Assembly: GCA_013368315.1 (NCBI GenBank) | Contig: JAACJM010000160.1 | Coordinates: 1-64,000, forward strand | Origin: Tetrapyrgos nigripes | Taxonomy: Eukaryota > Basidiomycota > Agaricomycetes > Agaricales > Campanellaceae | Direction: 5' to 3' | DNA length: 64,000 nucleotides | In this document: one piece after another, positions 12,301 to 24,640 of the stretch | Position numbering within the stretch: the first letter of the stretch is position 1 | Layout of the letters: each line of letters begins with the position of its first letter | Program-made: the position numbers and the translations under genes | Notes under the pieces: model-generated | Databases searched by the model: none | Seen by the model: the letters and a program-made list of their open reading frames with translations, nothing else | Told to the model about the DNA's origin: nothing

Positions 12301-14290
12301 TGGTTCCTGTTAGAATGTAGCCCTAGATAATAATACGAGAGATGTGAATCTCTATTTTGTAGTAGTGAAGATAGATTATATGTACCTAGATAATAATACG
12401 AGAGATGTGAATCTAGGTATATCAGTATGAATAAAGAAAAAGAATATAAAGTTAGTGGCTCACCTCTATCTCATAGTAGCAAAGATAGAGGTGTCCTAAG
12501 GTATGCTAAAGGTATATATACTGTCCTACACGTGGACCATGAACGAGAAAAGAAACAAAGAAAGGAAATGACCATAAGTAACTGTAAGTAACCGTGACAC
12601 ATCTACTCATCAACCCCTATTCACGGTGTATGTTCATTATACTTCAACAGTTCCTCTCAGATCAAGCTCAATGACCCCTATGTTTAGAAGCATGTGAGGC
12701 ATCATTCTCCTGAACTGATTTCCAAGTCTACTGCTGCTGATTCCCCATTCATTCCTGCTGTCACCGACTCTGATTCAGATGTGGAGGGAGCATCTCTACA
12801 CTTGGATTCCACATCCTCTGACATCAGCTCAATTCTTTCATTGAGCAGTGTTGGGGATATGCAAAGCAGGTCTATTGAGAATTTCTGGCTTCAACAAAAT
12901 ATGCAGACTTAGAGCAGAACGTGCTCTGAGCTAGTGCATCTGTTCCTTTGGAGTCTATGCAAAGGTAAGTGCTCATCTTGATGCTCTTGGCCTCAATAAT
13001 TGGTTTTCAGCAGGTTTTCTATTCACGCAGATTGTTTCATAGATACTTATCAAAAGGGACTAAACAGTGTGCAAGCAGCATGGGCAACGAGGAAATATAG
13101 GGGTCACAGAGTGGTTCCAGACAACATTATGGAAGAATTTGGTAAGGCACACCCTGGTATAGTCTCAACATAGTAGTATAGAAGTACTAAAAAGACATAC
13201 ACACTCTTGGGGCATGAAAATCAGCCCCAAAAAACTTTTTTTCTGGTCCTTGCCAAAACGGCCACATGACACATGACATGTCATGCTTAGTAACCCATTG
13301 ATGTCTGTGGATGTCCGCTACCTTATTACAAAATGGAATTTAAACACTCATGTAATTTTTGAGGTTATTTGAACTATTCTACAAAGAAATGCTGAAATGC
13401 TGACAGGTACTTCACCATGTCATGAAAAGGCCAGAAAGATTATTATACAAGTTGTCAGCTTGCTGGCAGTGAGAACGGAGCTGGGTATGCCAATGATTGC
13501 TCTGTATCTTCTAGATAAACCAGATCATTACACAAGCCATGAATTTCGATCATTTTACTGGAAAGACTTTGTCAGTGAAGCCCGTAAGGTTTGGCTTGAT
13601 TCAGATCAGCTGTGGGCAAATGAAGAAAAAATGGTAGTAATCTGACACAATGGCAAAATTGTGGGCTTTTCCTCAGTTTTCAATTATATATATCATCCTG
13701 AAGCTTTAAGAGAGATGTCATTATGTGAATGGATATGCCAATGTGAATGCATCAAACTAGCAGGAGATAAAACAAAAAAAGATATAGATTGTTCTGATGA
13801 TGAGAAGTCAGAATACTATATAGTAGTGATGATGACTCTTGTTTTGCTGATGAAGATAAACCTTCTGAACCACACAAAATATTGAGGACTGTGTTAAACA
13901 GTGGTAAAAACTAAGCTAAGCTTTTGTAAAAGAATGTGCTGCCTAAAAATGGACATCCTTTGGCAAGTACCCATTACTTGAGAGTTCACAGTAAAAGAAA
14001 TATTGTACCTAATTTCATAGGACCTTCACTCCCAAGAAGAAATAAAGGAGACAGAGAATTCTATTGCTCAGTCATGTTAACACTTTTCAGACCATGGAGG
14101 ACTGGAAAAGATCTCAAAAAGAAGAATGAGACTTGGGATCAAGCATTCCTTGACTATCCATTTTCCCAAAAACAAGACACTTTGATGGACAATTTTGAAC
14201 TTCGATTTGAATGTTTGGACTCTAGAGATGACTACCATGCACAAAGAAAAGCACAGAGTCTTGGCATAGATCCTAATAAAGCAAAGTACT
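9400..14290 (+). pseudogene. Helitron replication protein, 5' two-thirds, broken
   Basis: Several plus-strand frames together match the N-terminal and Rep parts of fungal Helitron proteins. There is a DUF6570-like region near 9794-10150 (PKISLANGFWLGHIPPQL). The LPPPPEDLDKVLAIMFTGPCK region lies near 10190-10260, and NPLLYPSIFSWLFSYGLG near 10640. The Rep catalytic HUH motif appears as GRLTLHLHMLLW near 11287-11325. The linker IGPSLPRRNKGDREFYC is near 14020-14070 and FECLDSRDDYHAQ near 14209-14247. The frame is broken by TAG at 10773 and several shifts, and a solo LTR sits at 12308-12649. The PIF1-like helicase that should follow is absent because an LTR-like repeat starts at about 14284. 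A Helitron encodes rolling-circle replication functions; this copy cannot. Confidence 0.85.
12308..12649 (-). mobile_element. Solo LTR (342 bp) inside the Helitron
   Basis: The segment starts TGTTAGAATG and ends ACTTCAACA (TG..CA, with TGTT/AACA inverted tips). It is flanked by the exact 5-bp duplication GTTCC (12303-12307 and 12650-12654). Read on the minus strand it begins TGTTGAAG, as does the copia LTR at 30404-36017, so that orientation is preferred. A ~30-bp phrase (AGATAATAATACGAGAGATG) is duplicated inside it. No internal retroelement sequence remains, so it arose by LTR-LTR recombination. Confidence 0.88.
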
Positions 14291-15801
14291 TATGAATGAG
14301 ATTTGCTTACTCTAAGTACTATGGTAGATGTGTACAGGGCTACAGTTATAGTAGCAGACCCACCTAATATACTATACAAAGGTCTATAAAGACTTTGTAA
14401 CAAATTCCTACTATAACACACTTAGTACTGCCAGTGTGACTCAAGGGAAAGTGAAGCCCCTATTCACAGGCAAGGAACATGTCAGCTATACAACCCAAAC
14501 TAATGCTAAAAGATCACTGGTTAAAAAATTGCATCATACTTGGAGAATTGGAAAACCTTAGTGGCCAACTATGTCCAAAACTAGCAGTATGGTAATCAAT
14601 CCCTTGCTTATGAACAAAATCAAAGGAATAGTCTTTTGAAAGACAGCAAGGATAGATAAGTAAAGTATATATGTAGAAGTTCCTAAGAAGCTTGGCTTTC
14701 TTATGGTACTAAGGGAATGGACTAGTGGTGAAGGAATGAAGCCAATAGTTCATTACTGCCAGTACATAATCAAAGGAATGAGTCATGATGAGAAAGCCTG
14801 AAAGGGGTAAAGATATTTCTGAATGTGTCAGTAGGATCAGGTTGTGTGCCTGATGACTGAGGCTTTCTAGTTGGTACAATCGCAGCTAAAAAAATATGTA
14901 TTACCTTATAGAGAGCAGGACTCAACTATAGGAGAATTACAAAAATAATTGGCAGCATACTAAAGCTGGGTTTATCTATATCAAGCACATAGTAGCACCA
15001 GAAAACATAAGAGGAGGAATAACAACTACTACACAACCCTATAATCACTGATTGGTGGTAAAGGAATGTGAGTCAGACGAGTGGAACCCAGCATGGATGG
15101 CAGAGCTATGTTAGTCATAATGGCCACACTAGTTAAGAGGATGAAGCAAAGGGACAATAAAAATCTCTATGAGTTTTAGATAATATTCTACATTTCCTAG
15201 ATACCCTAATTGAGTAGTACTTATGAGCATGGACTGGCAGTTAGAGTAATATTTCTGTTTTCTTGTGTACCTTTTGTTGGACATTGAAAAGAAATGTAGA
15301 ACTGTACAGTAGTAACTGCGAGTAGTATAAAAGGACTAGGTATTTCTCATTGTTACTAAAGCCATTTACTGTAGAGTATTGGTCATCTCACTACTGCTAG
15401 TTGTAGAGACTGCAAAACACAGACTAAAGCTTCTACAAACCTTACCTCACTCACATTGAGTATAAACATGATCTATGGATCAATAGTGTTGAATTGAATT
15501 TGTTGGTTTTTGTGTTGTCTTTTGTGTGTGTCCTCAGACTTTTGAAATTGGTTATAAGGCATTTGAGCCTACAAGTGTTGATTTGAAACTGTTGGTTTAT
15601 ACTTTATGGACTTTATAGTCTTTGTGTGTTAACTTGTGTGCATTTGTGCAAAAACCCTATCAAAACCCCAAAAGTCCTTGTAGTACAAGTGAACTGTTGA
15701 GTATTCTGTCTACTCAGAACACTCACACATTACATTTGTTTAAAAAGTCTTTAAGTTTGTGTTCCTTCTACACTTACACAAAAGACACTTATTACCAACA
15801 T
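14284..15801 (+). repeat. LTR-like repeat, copy 1 (~1.5 kb)
   Basis: Non-coding sequence homologous along its length to 16578-18124, in the same orientation. Matching landmarks include TAGTAGCAGACCCACC (14353), a TATA-like box TATAAAAGGAC (15326), CTAAAGCTTCTA with GAGTATAAACA (15420-15470), CTACAAGTGTTGATTT and TTATTACCAACAT. The TATA box followed by a transcribed-looking region suggests an LTR plus leader of a Ty3/gypsy- or copia-type element. Exact ends were not resolved. It truncates the Helitron. Confidence 0.65.
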
Positions 15802-16577
15802 ATATGTGAGGCATCCCCCCAATATTCTTGTAAAGCAGGCAAAGAGCATCACTGGCAGAGGTGAGAGGGGCCTGGATTTCAAGATGGGTAATGAAACTTG
15901 TTGCATCCTGGAGAACTTTTGGAAGTGAAGAAGAGCTATTGAGTTCAATGGTGTGACAGAGTGTCAAGAATCAAAGTTTGTTGCACTGCAGAATGAATCC
16001 AGGCATTCCTCATTAGATAGACTAATTCTTTCAAATATGAGGGGAGAGAGGCTGTAAATAACACTGTGTCAAATCTGGACAGTAGATAATATGTCAGTAC
16101 AGGCCACTGTATACAGTAGCAGGTACAAGTCCTCATCCCATTGCACAAAATGCAATAGACTCTGAAGAGGTAGATGTGGGTCATGGACTGGGCACCAGGC
16201 ACTGGTTTGTTGCTTGATGAAAGTTGATGGAGAATTTGCAGAGAAGCTTGGTGCTGAGTCTGTCAAGCTGACAGAACAGGATATATTTTCCTAGGATATG
16301 AAAAATGCGGCCATTTGAGCTCACAATAAGACTCGTCCTATAAATAGGACTCGTAACAAGGACATGAAAATTGCACTCACATTTGCTATTCAACTGTAGC
16401 AGAAACTTTTTATGGTTGCCAGGATGATACACCGTACAAAATCAGACTATACATACTTGGATTTTGGTTCATAATATCAGTTTTGACATTCTTTTAAGGG
16501 AATAAGAGGACTAGGGTGAGCCCTGAACTGCTAATTAATACCTAGCAGGACTAAGAAAACAATGGTACAATAATATT
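15802..16577 (-). other. Unrecognised sequence between the two LTR-like repeats
   Basis: Several overlapping short minus-strand frames (about 15751-16432) have ordinary amino-acid composition and may be pieces of a decayed multi-exon gene. No domain is recognised. Similar minus-strand fragments at 18218-18748 may belong to the same gene, with the second LTR-like repeat inserted between them. Confidence 0.3.
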
Positions 16578-18124
16578 AAGTGCTTACAAATGGAGAAACA
16601 ACTCATTCTAAGTACTATGATAGATATGTACAAATTGGGAGTTATAATAGCAGACCCACCAAATGATAAAGATAGTCTATAAAGGCTTTCGAATCCTATT
16701 ATAACAACTAGTACTGCTAGCATGATCCAAAGGGACAGTGAAATGCGAGGTAGCCCCTATTCGCAGGCATAGGAACGCGTAAGCAGCACAATCCTTGGCC
16801 AAAAGGTTGATCGGAGAAGACAGCGCTAAGATCGGACATGCGGACAATCATGCTAGGTCTAGATCTATGTATTGGTAAATCCTGTAGTACTAAGACAGCT
16901 TCGAGGGAATCTTAAGTATCTGTAAAAGGTACATGTGGACAAAAGTAGGACAAAGTATATATGTACGGGATCCCAGAGAGTTCAGCTATCCATTGGTACA
17001 GAAGGGGTAGTGAACGGACATCTCTACACAGAGATATAAGGGACAGAAGCGCGAAGTCGCAGTACATCTGAATGATTGGAATACAACCCAAACGGGTAAC
17101 GTTATTTCTGGATAAGGACAAATCTGTCAGTAATTGTCTAGCTAGGCATTGAAAGTGTTGAAGGAGGAATAAGTATGCAAATGGGACTGCAGAAGAGCTG
17201 GACTCATATGTAGGACTCAGTAGTAGACTGCTGGCAAGACATAGAATGCGAATGAAGCAAGATCAGAGAAAAGGGAAAGGAAAACTGAGCAGAATAAAGA
17301 AACTACAAGAAAACCCTATGCCCCTAGCGTAAGGACGAGTATGAAGGACCTAGCAGTCATAAGTGGAGCGTTCTGAATCATAGTTGCAATTTTCACTAAC
17401 CAGGATGGTACATGAAAACACCAGACGGCTTACGAAGGGAACTGAAGAAAGTTCGTACAAATATTTAGATAATATTGAACAGTTTCTGCATACCCTAATA
17501 AGCAAGTCTTTACTTACAAGGAAATAGGTAGAACTCGCTAGCGGACTTTTCGATTTGTTTTATATTTTCTCTATGTACCTTTTAGCGGACCTCGAAAAGA
17601 AATAGGTAACTGTATAGTTGTAGCTGCGAGTAGTATTAAAGGACCAGATATTATGAGTAGCTACCCAAGCCACATACTGTAGAGTATCAGATCTCGCTAG
17701 CAATAGTAGAGGACGTGAAACACGGACTAAAGCTTCTAAACAAACTTAACTGCACTCTCTATGAGTATAAACATTGTGTTGGAGATAATAGAGTTTTTAA
17801 ATTGAACATTTTTGTGGTTATAACTGTGATCTTTGTGTTGACCTTCTGGTCTATTAAGTGTTGATTTTAAGGCAACTGTGGCCTACAAGTGTTTGATTTT
17901 GGGACTCGTTGATCCCCTTGGTGTTAAACTTGTGTTTTATTGTGTCGCGCACTAAGCACTAACTTCATTGAAAAACCCCAATCAAAAGTACTTATAGTAC
18001 AAGTAAACTGGGAGTTTGAGTACTCTGACTACTTGGAATACTCATCTCATTTACATTTGTATATGGTTTTGTGTTTGGGTGCAGTTCCTAGCGCTTAATT
18101 ACAAAAACCACCTATTAACCATAC
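16578..18124 (+). repeat. LTR-like repeat, copy 2 (~1.5 kb)
   Basis: Direct-repeat partner of 14284-15801 with the same order of landmarks: TAATAGCAGACCCACC (16648), TATTAAAGGACC in place of the TATA box (17634), CTAAAGCTTCTAAACAAACTT, GAGTATAAACA (17761) and CTACAAGTGTTTGATTT. Divergence is substantial, with many indels. The two copies are therefore unlikely to be the paired LTRs of one recent insertion. Confidence 0.65.
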
Positions 18125-18217
18125 AAAACCATTTTGAACATTTTGGTCCAAAGCTCAGCAGGCAACATCTGGCAAAGTCAGTTAGTATCATGAAAGAGCT
18201 CAAGAGGACTCACCATC

Positions 18218-18748
18218 CTAGAGGATCTGGTCATCAACAATAACAGTGCTGGGCTGGCACATGTGGAAAGAATACACTAAATGACATGACACATTTGCAT
18301 GCATGGTCACCTGAAAATGAAGAGTCCTGATAGCTACTGAGATTCTGCTGGTCTGGTTTATTACTTTGTGAATATCACTCCCATTTACCAGTGTAAAATT
18401 CTTGACTACCTCATACCTGTGATCCAACAAAAAAGCACTCTACCCCTTCCAAACCTGGCAGTGCTAGCAGTTCCCTTCAAAAACATGTCATTCACATTGT
18501 TACCATTCCCATCATTAGAGGAAACCCAAAATCACAGACGAAAATAACATTTACAATGTAGCTCGCTTTCCTTCAAAATATCTGGTCAGCAGGTACCTGA
18601 TTTTCTGGGATGGGTTTATGGGACCATCAGTACAGATTTTTTCACTCAAAATGACATCAAGATCCTCAGAGTATCTTACTGCATCCAGGTAGAGCATTTC
18701 CTCTGCAGGCTGGATCAAGTACATGACCTCATCAACAACAAATGCCAC
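18218..18748 (-). pseudogene. Fragments of an unrecognised minus-strand gene
   Basis: Two minus-strand frames (18551-18748 and 18218-18430) read like protein. One includes EMLYLDAVRYSEDLDVILSE and ends with a stop at 18551. The other includes TLHFQVTMHANVSCHL. The family is not known to me. The fragments lack a common frame and probably derive from a transposon-associated gene. Confidence 0.35.
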
Positions 18749-19139
18749 TTATACACCCAAAAACAGCATGACATCATGAAAACAATATCATTTCCAATGA
18801 AAATCCAACAAACTCGTTTAACATAACCACATGCAAATGTTCTTATCCTCTATGTCAATACATACATAGTGACTCTCTGCTCTTTTCAATGATGCTCCCA
18901 TTTGCATTGACAATCCTGACCCAGGTGACTCTGGTTCTGAATCAAGAAAAATCCCAAAAACCTGTCAAAGCAACATGGACATATTGCTAGCCTGCACCTC
19001 TAGGTAAGGCTTTGACATTGAGGACTTGATCAAAATAGTGCATTTCAAAATGTGGAATCACTGGCCAGGTTGGAAGCACCTGAGCCAGTGGTGTTTTACA
19101 GCAGATCAATATCCACTTACACTCTCAGAAAATCTGGTA

Positions 19140-19850
19140 CAATGTGGCATGAGAGACTCTTTTGAACTTGGCAGGCTTGGGAGGGAAATGGGAAGACTCA
19201 GGTTGGCAGAGCAAATTGGCAGAGTTGAAGGATCAAGATGTCCAGGGTATCAACAAGTGTGTGCTGGACAAGGAGGAGAGAGCAGAGAGGGAGGCCCAAA
19301 TAAACTGTCTGAAAGGGAGTGGCAGTGGTAAGTGCTTTCTGGAGCAAGTCAGGATTATTCCCCAGGTCAGAGGAGTGAAAGCTGGCAAACATTATCCTGG
19401 ATTTGGTAGGATCCAGAAGTTTCAGAAAAGGATCCTGAGTTCCTTGATGGTAAATCTTTCATTTCATAATTGATTACTGACATCATTGATTAATGTCATT
19501 GCTTGTCAGCTATCCATGTGGAATGGTGCAAGGCAAGGGCAAGAAAGCTGTGTTGGCAGGAGGAGGTTATGCTATTAATGGAAGAAATGAGACAAATGTT
19601 GGAATACATGCAGTGGAAGGCTCAGTGGTGGGAGGCAAGGAAGGTGGGATTCCCTGGAATGCATCACTTGGAGGTGGGAGGGGAGATGGAGGAGGGGCTA
19701 AATGCTTATGCTAACCAACAGGCACATTTTGTGAGGAATTGGGGGACTGAAGTTCAGAAAAAATGGTCTGAGGGAGTATTATTGGGCTGGATAGACTTGG
19801 AGACCTTGAAGATGTCCAGTCAGCAGGCAATGTCATCTGGAAAAGGATGA
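19140..19850 (+). pseudogene. KDZ-type transposase C-terminal relic
   Basis: The frame at 19503-19850 contains VEWCKARARKLCWQEEVMLL followed by EEMRQMLEYMQWKAQWW. This resembles, from memory, the C-terminal region of KDZ (Kyakuja-Dileera-Zisupton) transposases abundant in agaricomycetes. A second frame at 19162-19330 (KLAELKDQDVQGINKCVLDK) matches the segment usually just upstream. The catalytic core and the N-terminal cysteine cluster are missing. The two parts are in the same frame class but separated by stops. Confidence 0.5.
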
Positions 19851-21979
19851 TCAATGTGTGCAGTGTGCTGATTGCCACATGATAGATTACTGGTGTGGCC
19901 ATATTTGGAATTGCCAACTGATCCTGCTCAGGCAGAGCCCAATGCCCAGTTACTTAGGCAGGATGTCCAGTCAGTGGGCAATTGTCATCTGGAGCCTGAC
20001 AACACATGCAGTGTAGTAGGTAATAGCCAGGGGGTAACAATTAGCTGAGGTAACAAATTAAAAAAAGTGGGTCACAGCTAGCAGTATTTTTGTGATGCTT
20101 TGGAACCCATATATGGTCTGCAGACCTTTTATTTCTATGTTGATGGTGCTGAGCCTCAGAGAATTTTGAGGGCTGCCTCTGCACTTTACAGGCCCAGGGA
20201 ACTCAGCCCATAACATGCTATGCCACCAGAGCTGCCATGCTGGAAAAAACCCACTGATGACTACTTTCCGGTCCTGGGCCTTTGCCACCAGTATCATGCT
20301 ATCCATACCTCATAGGGTGGGTGAGTAGTGTCACTCACTCTTGCTGAAGCCACCCCTAGGTTTCAGACTCCTCCTAAGGCATTCTCCCCCTCATTGACAA
20401 GCTTTGCCTGGCTCAAGGGTTTATGACAATGGGCACAGAGATTTTTGATTGATGTGGATTTAGCTTTGCCTACTGGTGATGGAAAGTGAAATTGAATAGC
20501 ATTGAATTGAAGGGTTTCAGCAAGTGTCAATTCCCCTTAATGAGAGAGTGGCCTAATGTCTTTGCAGTATTGCAGATAGAATGGAACTTGCACAAACTTT
20601 TCAGTAAGTGTATCATTGTACTAATATCTGTTTGGAATATTGCAGATACAATGTCACTTCATATGATAGTCCCTTTCCCCAATGCCAGTGTGTCATAGCC
20701 CCAACTTCAGCATGGGTGCCCAGACCCAGTCAAAATCAACATTGGGTGGATATGGGCAGATATGGGCAGATATGGGAAAATCTATTTTTTGACACACCTG
20801 ATCTGGAACATCTGTGCTTCACTGTTCAACATTCAACTTGACGACGTTGACATCTGTGAGTCCCTCAAGTCAATTCAAAGTCTGACTCAGTGAGTTTCTT
20901 CATCAATGGCATGCCAACAGACCAATGTCACTGACATCATCATTGCCCCAACGTTAAATGACACATCCCCAAACTTTTTTGCTTGAAGACAACTTGAAGA
21001 CAACTCTCTCCCAACCACCATCATCCCTCTCCCTTGCTTGCTACCCTTCCCCCTGCTCTCTTACTACTCAATACCCCCTCCATCTCAGTATGTGTACAGG
21101 ACAAGGCAGAGATGTCGGGGCAGCATGGCATGAAAACACCTGGAACAAGTAAGGCTATTTGGGCCCATCTAGTTGGGCGTTTTGAGATGAGAAGAGGGAA
21201 GAACTCTAGGTACGTAACTCTTTCCTTTCAGATTGCCTTGTTTCTGATATCCCTCTGTCCTCATCCTCTCATTTTGTTCTCACCTTTAATCATCCTTCAA
21301 CCTCACTTAAGGCTCAAATACAGCTCGCAATGACCATGCCAAGACAGATTCTCCAGCCTCATCCTATTACAGTAAGCAGTGTATATGGTCCTCAGTACTT
21401 TCTGTCTAATCACTCAACCCTTTTTTAGCTCTAGGTGGGATACACAACCCAGCAGACTTTCACAATGTCATTGCTGCAAGTTGTTCTTCTAGTCTTTTGT
21501 CCATACATGCTGACCATCTTCATTTCAGAAAAACCACAAAGCCTGACAAGCAATAGTATGTGTCTTCATTACATTTTGTTAACTTTATTGTTTGCTGACT
21601 ATAGGCATGGTACAGGTATATTACAACAATGTGGGATGGAGACAGATGTGAGGATATGGAGCAAGATGGGCCCAGATGGGATGGGATGGAGGTGGTAGGA
21701 GGTGGTAGGAGGCAGCTGCGACTGTGCAGGTGGAGATGTGATGAGATGGCTGGACATGGGTGGAGATGAGAATGGAAGGAATTGTGAATGTCAACCCCTG
21801 TAGACTACCGAATGATATGGTACTGTACTAATCCATGGAATTTGCCATATTTTCCCATAAATTCCCATCACTGTCATGGGAAACGACACAATCCTGGTGG
21901 AGTCATGGGAGACCCAAGGGACACCTGGATTTTCCACCTCCTCTCATCTCCTCCCATAATCCCCCTGTGTCAATTTTCA
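19851..21979. other. No gene recognised; short simple repeats
   Basis: The region contains GATATGGGCA repeats (about 20750-20790) and GATGGGATGGGATGGAGGTGGTA-like repeats (about 21668-21710). Open frames are short and show no domain. Confidence 0.45.
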
Positions 21980-22185
21980 CTGGGGCCCAGACTCCAGCAT
22001 TTGGGACCCAACTTCACCACACATGACCTGACTCCAGCACCTGGGACCCACCTTCAGCACAGATTCCTGCCCAACTCCAGTGTGTTGTACCCCCAGCTTC
22101 AGCATGGGTGCCCAGACTCCAGCGTTTGGGACCCAACTTCAGGACATGTGACACAACACTGCCACTTGGGACCCAACCACTGCAG
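21980..22185 (+). repeat. Degenerate ~42-bp tandem repeat
   Basis: GGGACCCAACTTC-type phrases occur at about 22003, 22043, 22128 and 22168, spaced about 40 or 85 bp apart, each preceded by a CAGACTCCAGC-type phrase. Isolated further copies occur near 22419 and, inverted, near 22480-22520. Confidence 0.6.
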
Positions 22186-23077
22186 ATGGCAATGCATATT
22201 TGGAGCTTGGAAAAACCTAACTTAAATGACAGATTTTTGCTCAGCCCCAGGAATACTCCATATGCAATATTGACCTCAAATCAGTCCCATATGGAGTAGC
22301 TCCAGTGAACAAAAGCTGCTTGAAAAATTGGTAATTTAAGTTCATGTTTTTCAATGCCCTAAACATGGTTCGCCTACCTCAGGGAACTTCAGCAAATGTG
22401 ACAGATCTGGTGGGCGTTTGGGACCCAACTTCAAGGAATGTGACCAAAAAAATGTGCTGAAACACAAAAAGTGGAAATTGGAGTTGTGACCCAACTTCTG
22501 AAAGCTGGGTCCCAACCCTAACTTCTTTCAAGAAGTAGATTTTGTCACTATTGAAGAGGGTTTTTTTTTTAGCTTTTTTTACGGTTTCATTACAAAAGTG
22601 CTTCAAAATTGGATGATTTTTTTTTTCAAATTGGGAAAATGAGTTGGATGTAGGATCCACTTCCAAGATGAGATTACGAGGCCAAAGAATGAGGCTGAGT
22701 TCTTTACACCCGTTTTCCGCTTGTGGCTATACAAATTGTTCCTGATTTTTCCCGGTCCTTTGTCTCTGGTTTTCGCCTTGGCCCCTGACTGCTACATATG
22801 TACTAATGGTATTGCAAATATACATTGTTTGCAGCAACGCCCTTTTCATCTAAATGCCACTGTTACATTCTCAAATTTTCTCGGTCAGGTCAACGCTATG
22901 TACTCTACGCTCTGTTCCTGCCTGTCTCAATTAAAACTCCGATTCAATTCAAGCTCCCCGTCGACGCGTAAGCTTTTCATCTTAATTGTCACCAACCTCT
23001 CCCTTCTTTGTTTCTTTTCTGTCCTCTACGACTCAAACTATCATCTCGGATGCTGCTCATCGAGCTTTCTAAGCAGG
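22186..23077. other. No gene recognised
   Basis: AT-rich sequence with T homopolymers near 22561 and 22619. The frame at 22721-23128 is hydrophobic but has no family resemblance and runs into the MITE, so it was not called. Confidence 0.4.
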
Positions 23078-23085
23078 CTATCCAT

Positions 23086-23706
23086 TAGGGCTCCTAGCGG
23101 ATCGGATGATCCGGCGCCATCCGAGTGATTGCTGCTTCGGATTCGGATGCGGATGGTGCTCCTCCTCCTCCTCCATCCGACGGATAGCATCCGACCAATC
23201 CGACGGTAATCTGCGGATGGAAAGCCCAAGACTGGAAGTTTCAGAAATACTATATAGTACTATTACCGAGTAGAGAAATATACAAAAATAAATAACGGCC
23301 GCAACCAGTAGTATGTGTGGCTTCAACAGACAGCATTAATCCTTCATAACGCTGACTGGTTTGAGTGTTTCGCGAACGCTGGCGCTCCGATATTGAAGGC
23401 GCGGTGTTGGGTCTGAAACCTAGACACATACTTTTCTATTCTTTAATTTATTATCTTTTCTCTCCAGCTCATATCCTTGGTTTATTTTCTGTTACTCTTT
23501 TGCATTCCTTGGCTGCCACCATGTTGTTTACCTTATCTGTATGTCATGTGATCGTAGATATACTATATAAGGGAAGCAGAACTCATCTGGCAATCATCCG
23601 TCGGATGCTCGGATACCATCCGGCGGATGCGGATTGGGATTTGCAGACCACCCATCCGAGTGGATGGCATCCGAATCCGACACAATCCAATCCGATAGGA
23701 GCCCTA
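23086..23706. mobile_element. hAT-type MITE 1 (621 bp)
   Basis: Both ends carry the inverted repeat TAGGGCTCCTA, which fits the hAT terminal pattern YARNG. The flanks are an exact 8-bp duplication CTATCCAT (23078-23085 and 23707-23714), the length expected for hAT transposase. About 110-140 bp at each end is packed with ATCCG/CGGAT repeats, likely transposase-binding sites. No transposase is encoded, so it depends on an element elsewhere. Part of its interior (about 23525-23575) is shared with the MITE at 52635-53053. Confidence 0.92.
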
Positions 23707-23849
23707 CTATCCATCAAATGGCTCTTGTTTGCACCTTGCAGCATGAAAGGGATGTGGGCCAATGCTGCACATGGCAAGTACGAGGCCACAGGTTTTCTCT
23801 TAATGTGAGGTGCAGAGGCCCAAAACTGGACAATAAGCAAACATGTGAA

Positions 23850-24062
23850 CTGTTGAGGAAAAGAGAGGAGAAAAGAAAAGAAAGCAAACGATGAAGAAGA
23901 AGACGAGAGATCGAGAGAGAGAAGAGAGGAAAAAAGAAAAGAAAGCAAGCGATGAAGAAGAAGACGAGAGATCGAGAGAGAGAAAGATGACGAAAAATGA
24001 AAGAGAGCAAAAGAGAAAGGAAAGCAATTAAAAAAAGAACAAGACAAAGAAAAAAGACAATG
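23850..24062 (+). repeat. Purine-rich tract with a 61-bp tandem pair
   Basis: An almost pure A/G stretch. GAAGAAGAAGACGAGAGATC occurs at 23893 and 23954, with flanking AAAGAAAAGAAAGCAA matched in both, giving two copies of a 61-bp unit. Confidence 0.75.
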
Positions 24063-24640
24063 AAATGAAAGATTGAGATTGGAAACTTTTGTTACCGGTC
24101 GCAAAGATATTGAGACAACATCATTGTTTGGTCATGTTAAGAAATACAGGGGCTGTGGATATGGGCAAGGACTCGGAGGAAACCAGAAACAACAGCACGG
24201 GAGGAAACGGGATGAATGTGCACCGCCACATGCGGAAACGGAGTGTAAAGAACTCAGCCTCATTTCATTCAGCCTCGTAACTTACGTTACTACTATCTTC
24301 CCTTCCACTATAAACAGAGGAAATTCCAGCGGGAAGTGTGTGCTCAGTTGGGTATACAGTTGGATATTACATTGGTAGTGGTGAAGCTACACTGGCTTTG
24401 AATCTCAGGTTTTAATTCTGTTATCTGACCCTGTTAAAAAGGAAAAAACAAAATAGTTTTCTACATGTACTAGTATTTATTGGGGGAAGATAAAGAAGTT
24501 CAATAACAAAATGTGTACTTTATGCTTGTAGCTACCTACGGCCTCGTACTCGCCACGCCGCGGCGCTGGCCCACACCCCTTTCATACATAAGTCCGGAAA
24601 ACATGTATGTAGTTTTTCTGATACACTTGTCAGGCCATAC
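24063..24640. other. No gene recognised
   Basis: Short open frames only. It probably includes the 3' untranslated region of the minus-strand gene that ends at 24641. Confidence 0.35.

Noticed and set aside
14284..18124. One recent LTR retrotransposon bounded by the two repeats
   Set aside because: The repeats are too diverged, the interior is only about 800 bp without retroelement motifs, and no target duplication was found.
22721..23128. 135-residue plus-strand frame
   Set aside because: It runs into the left end of a MITE, so its 3' half is transposon sequence.
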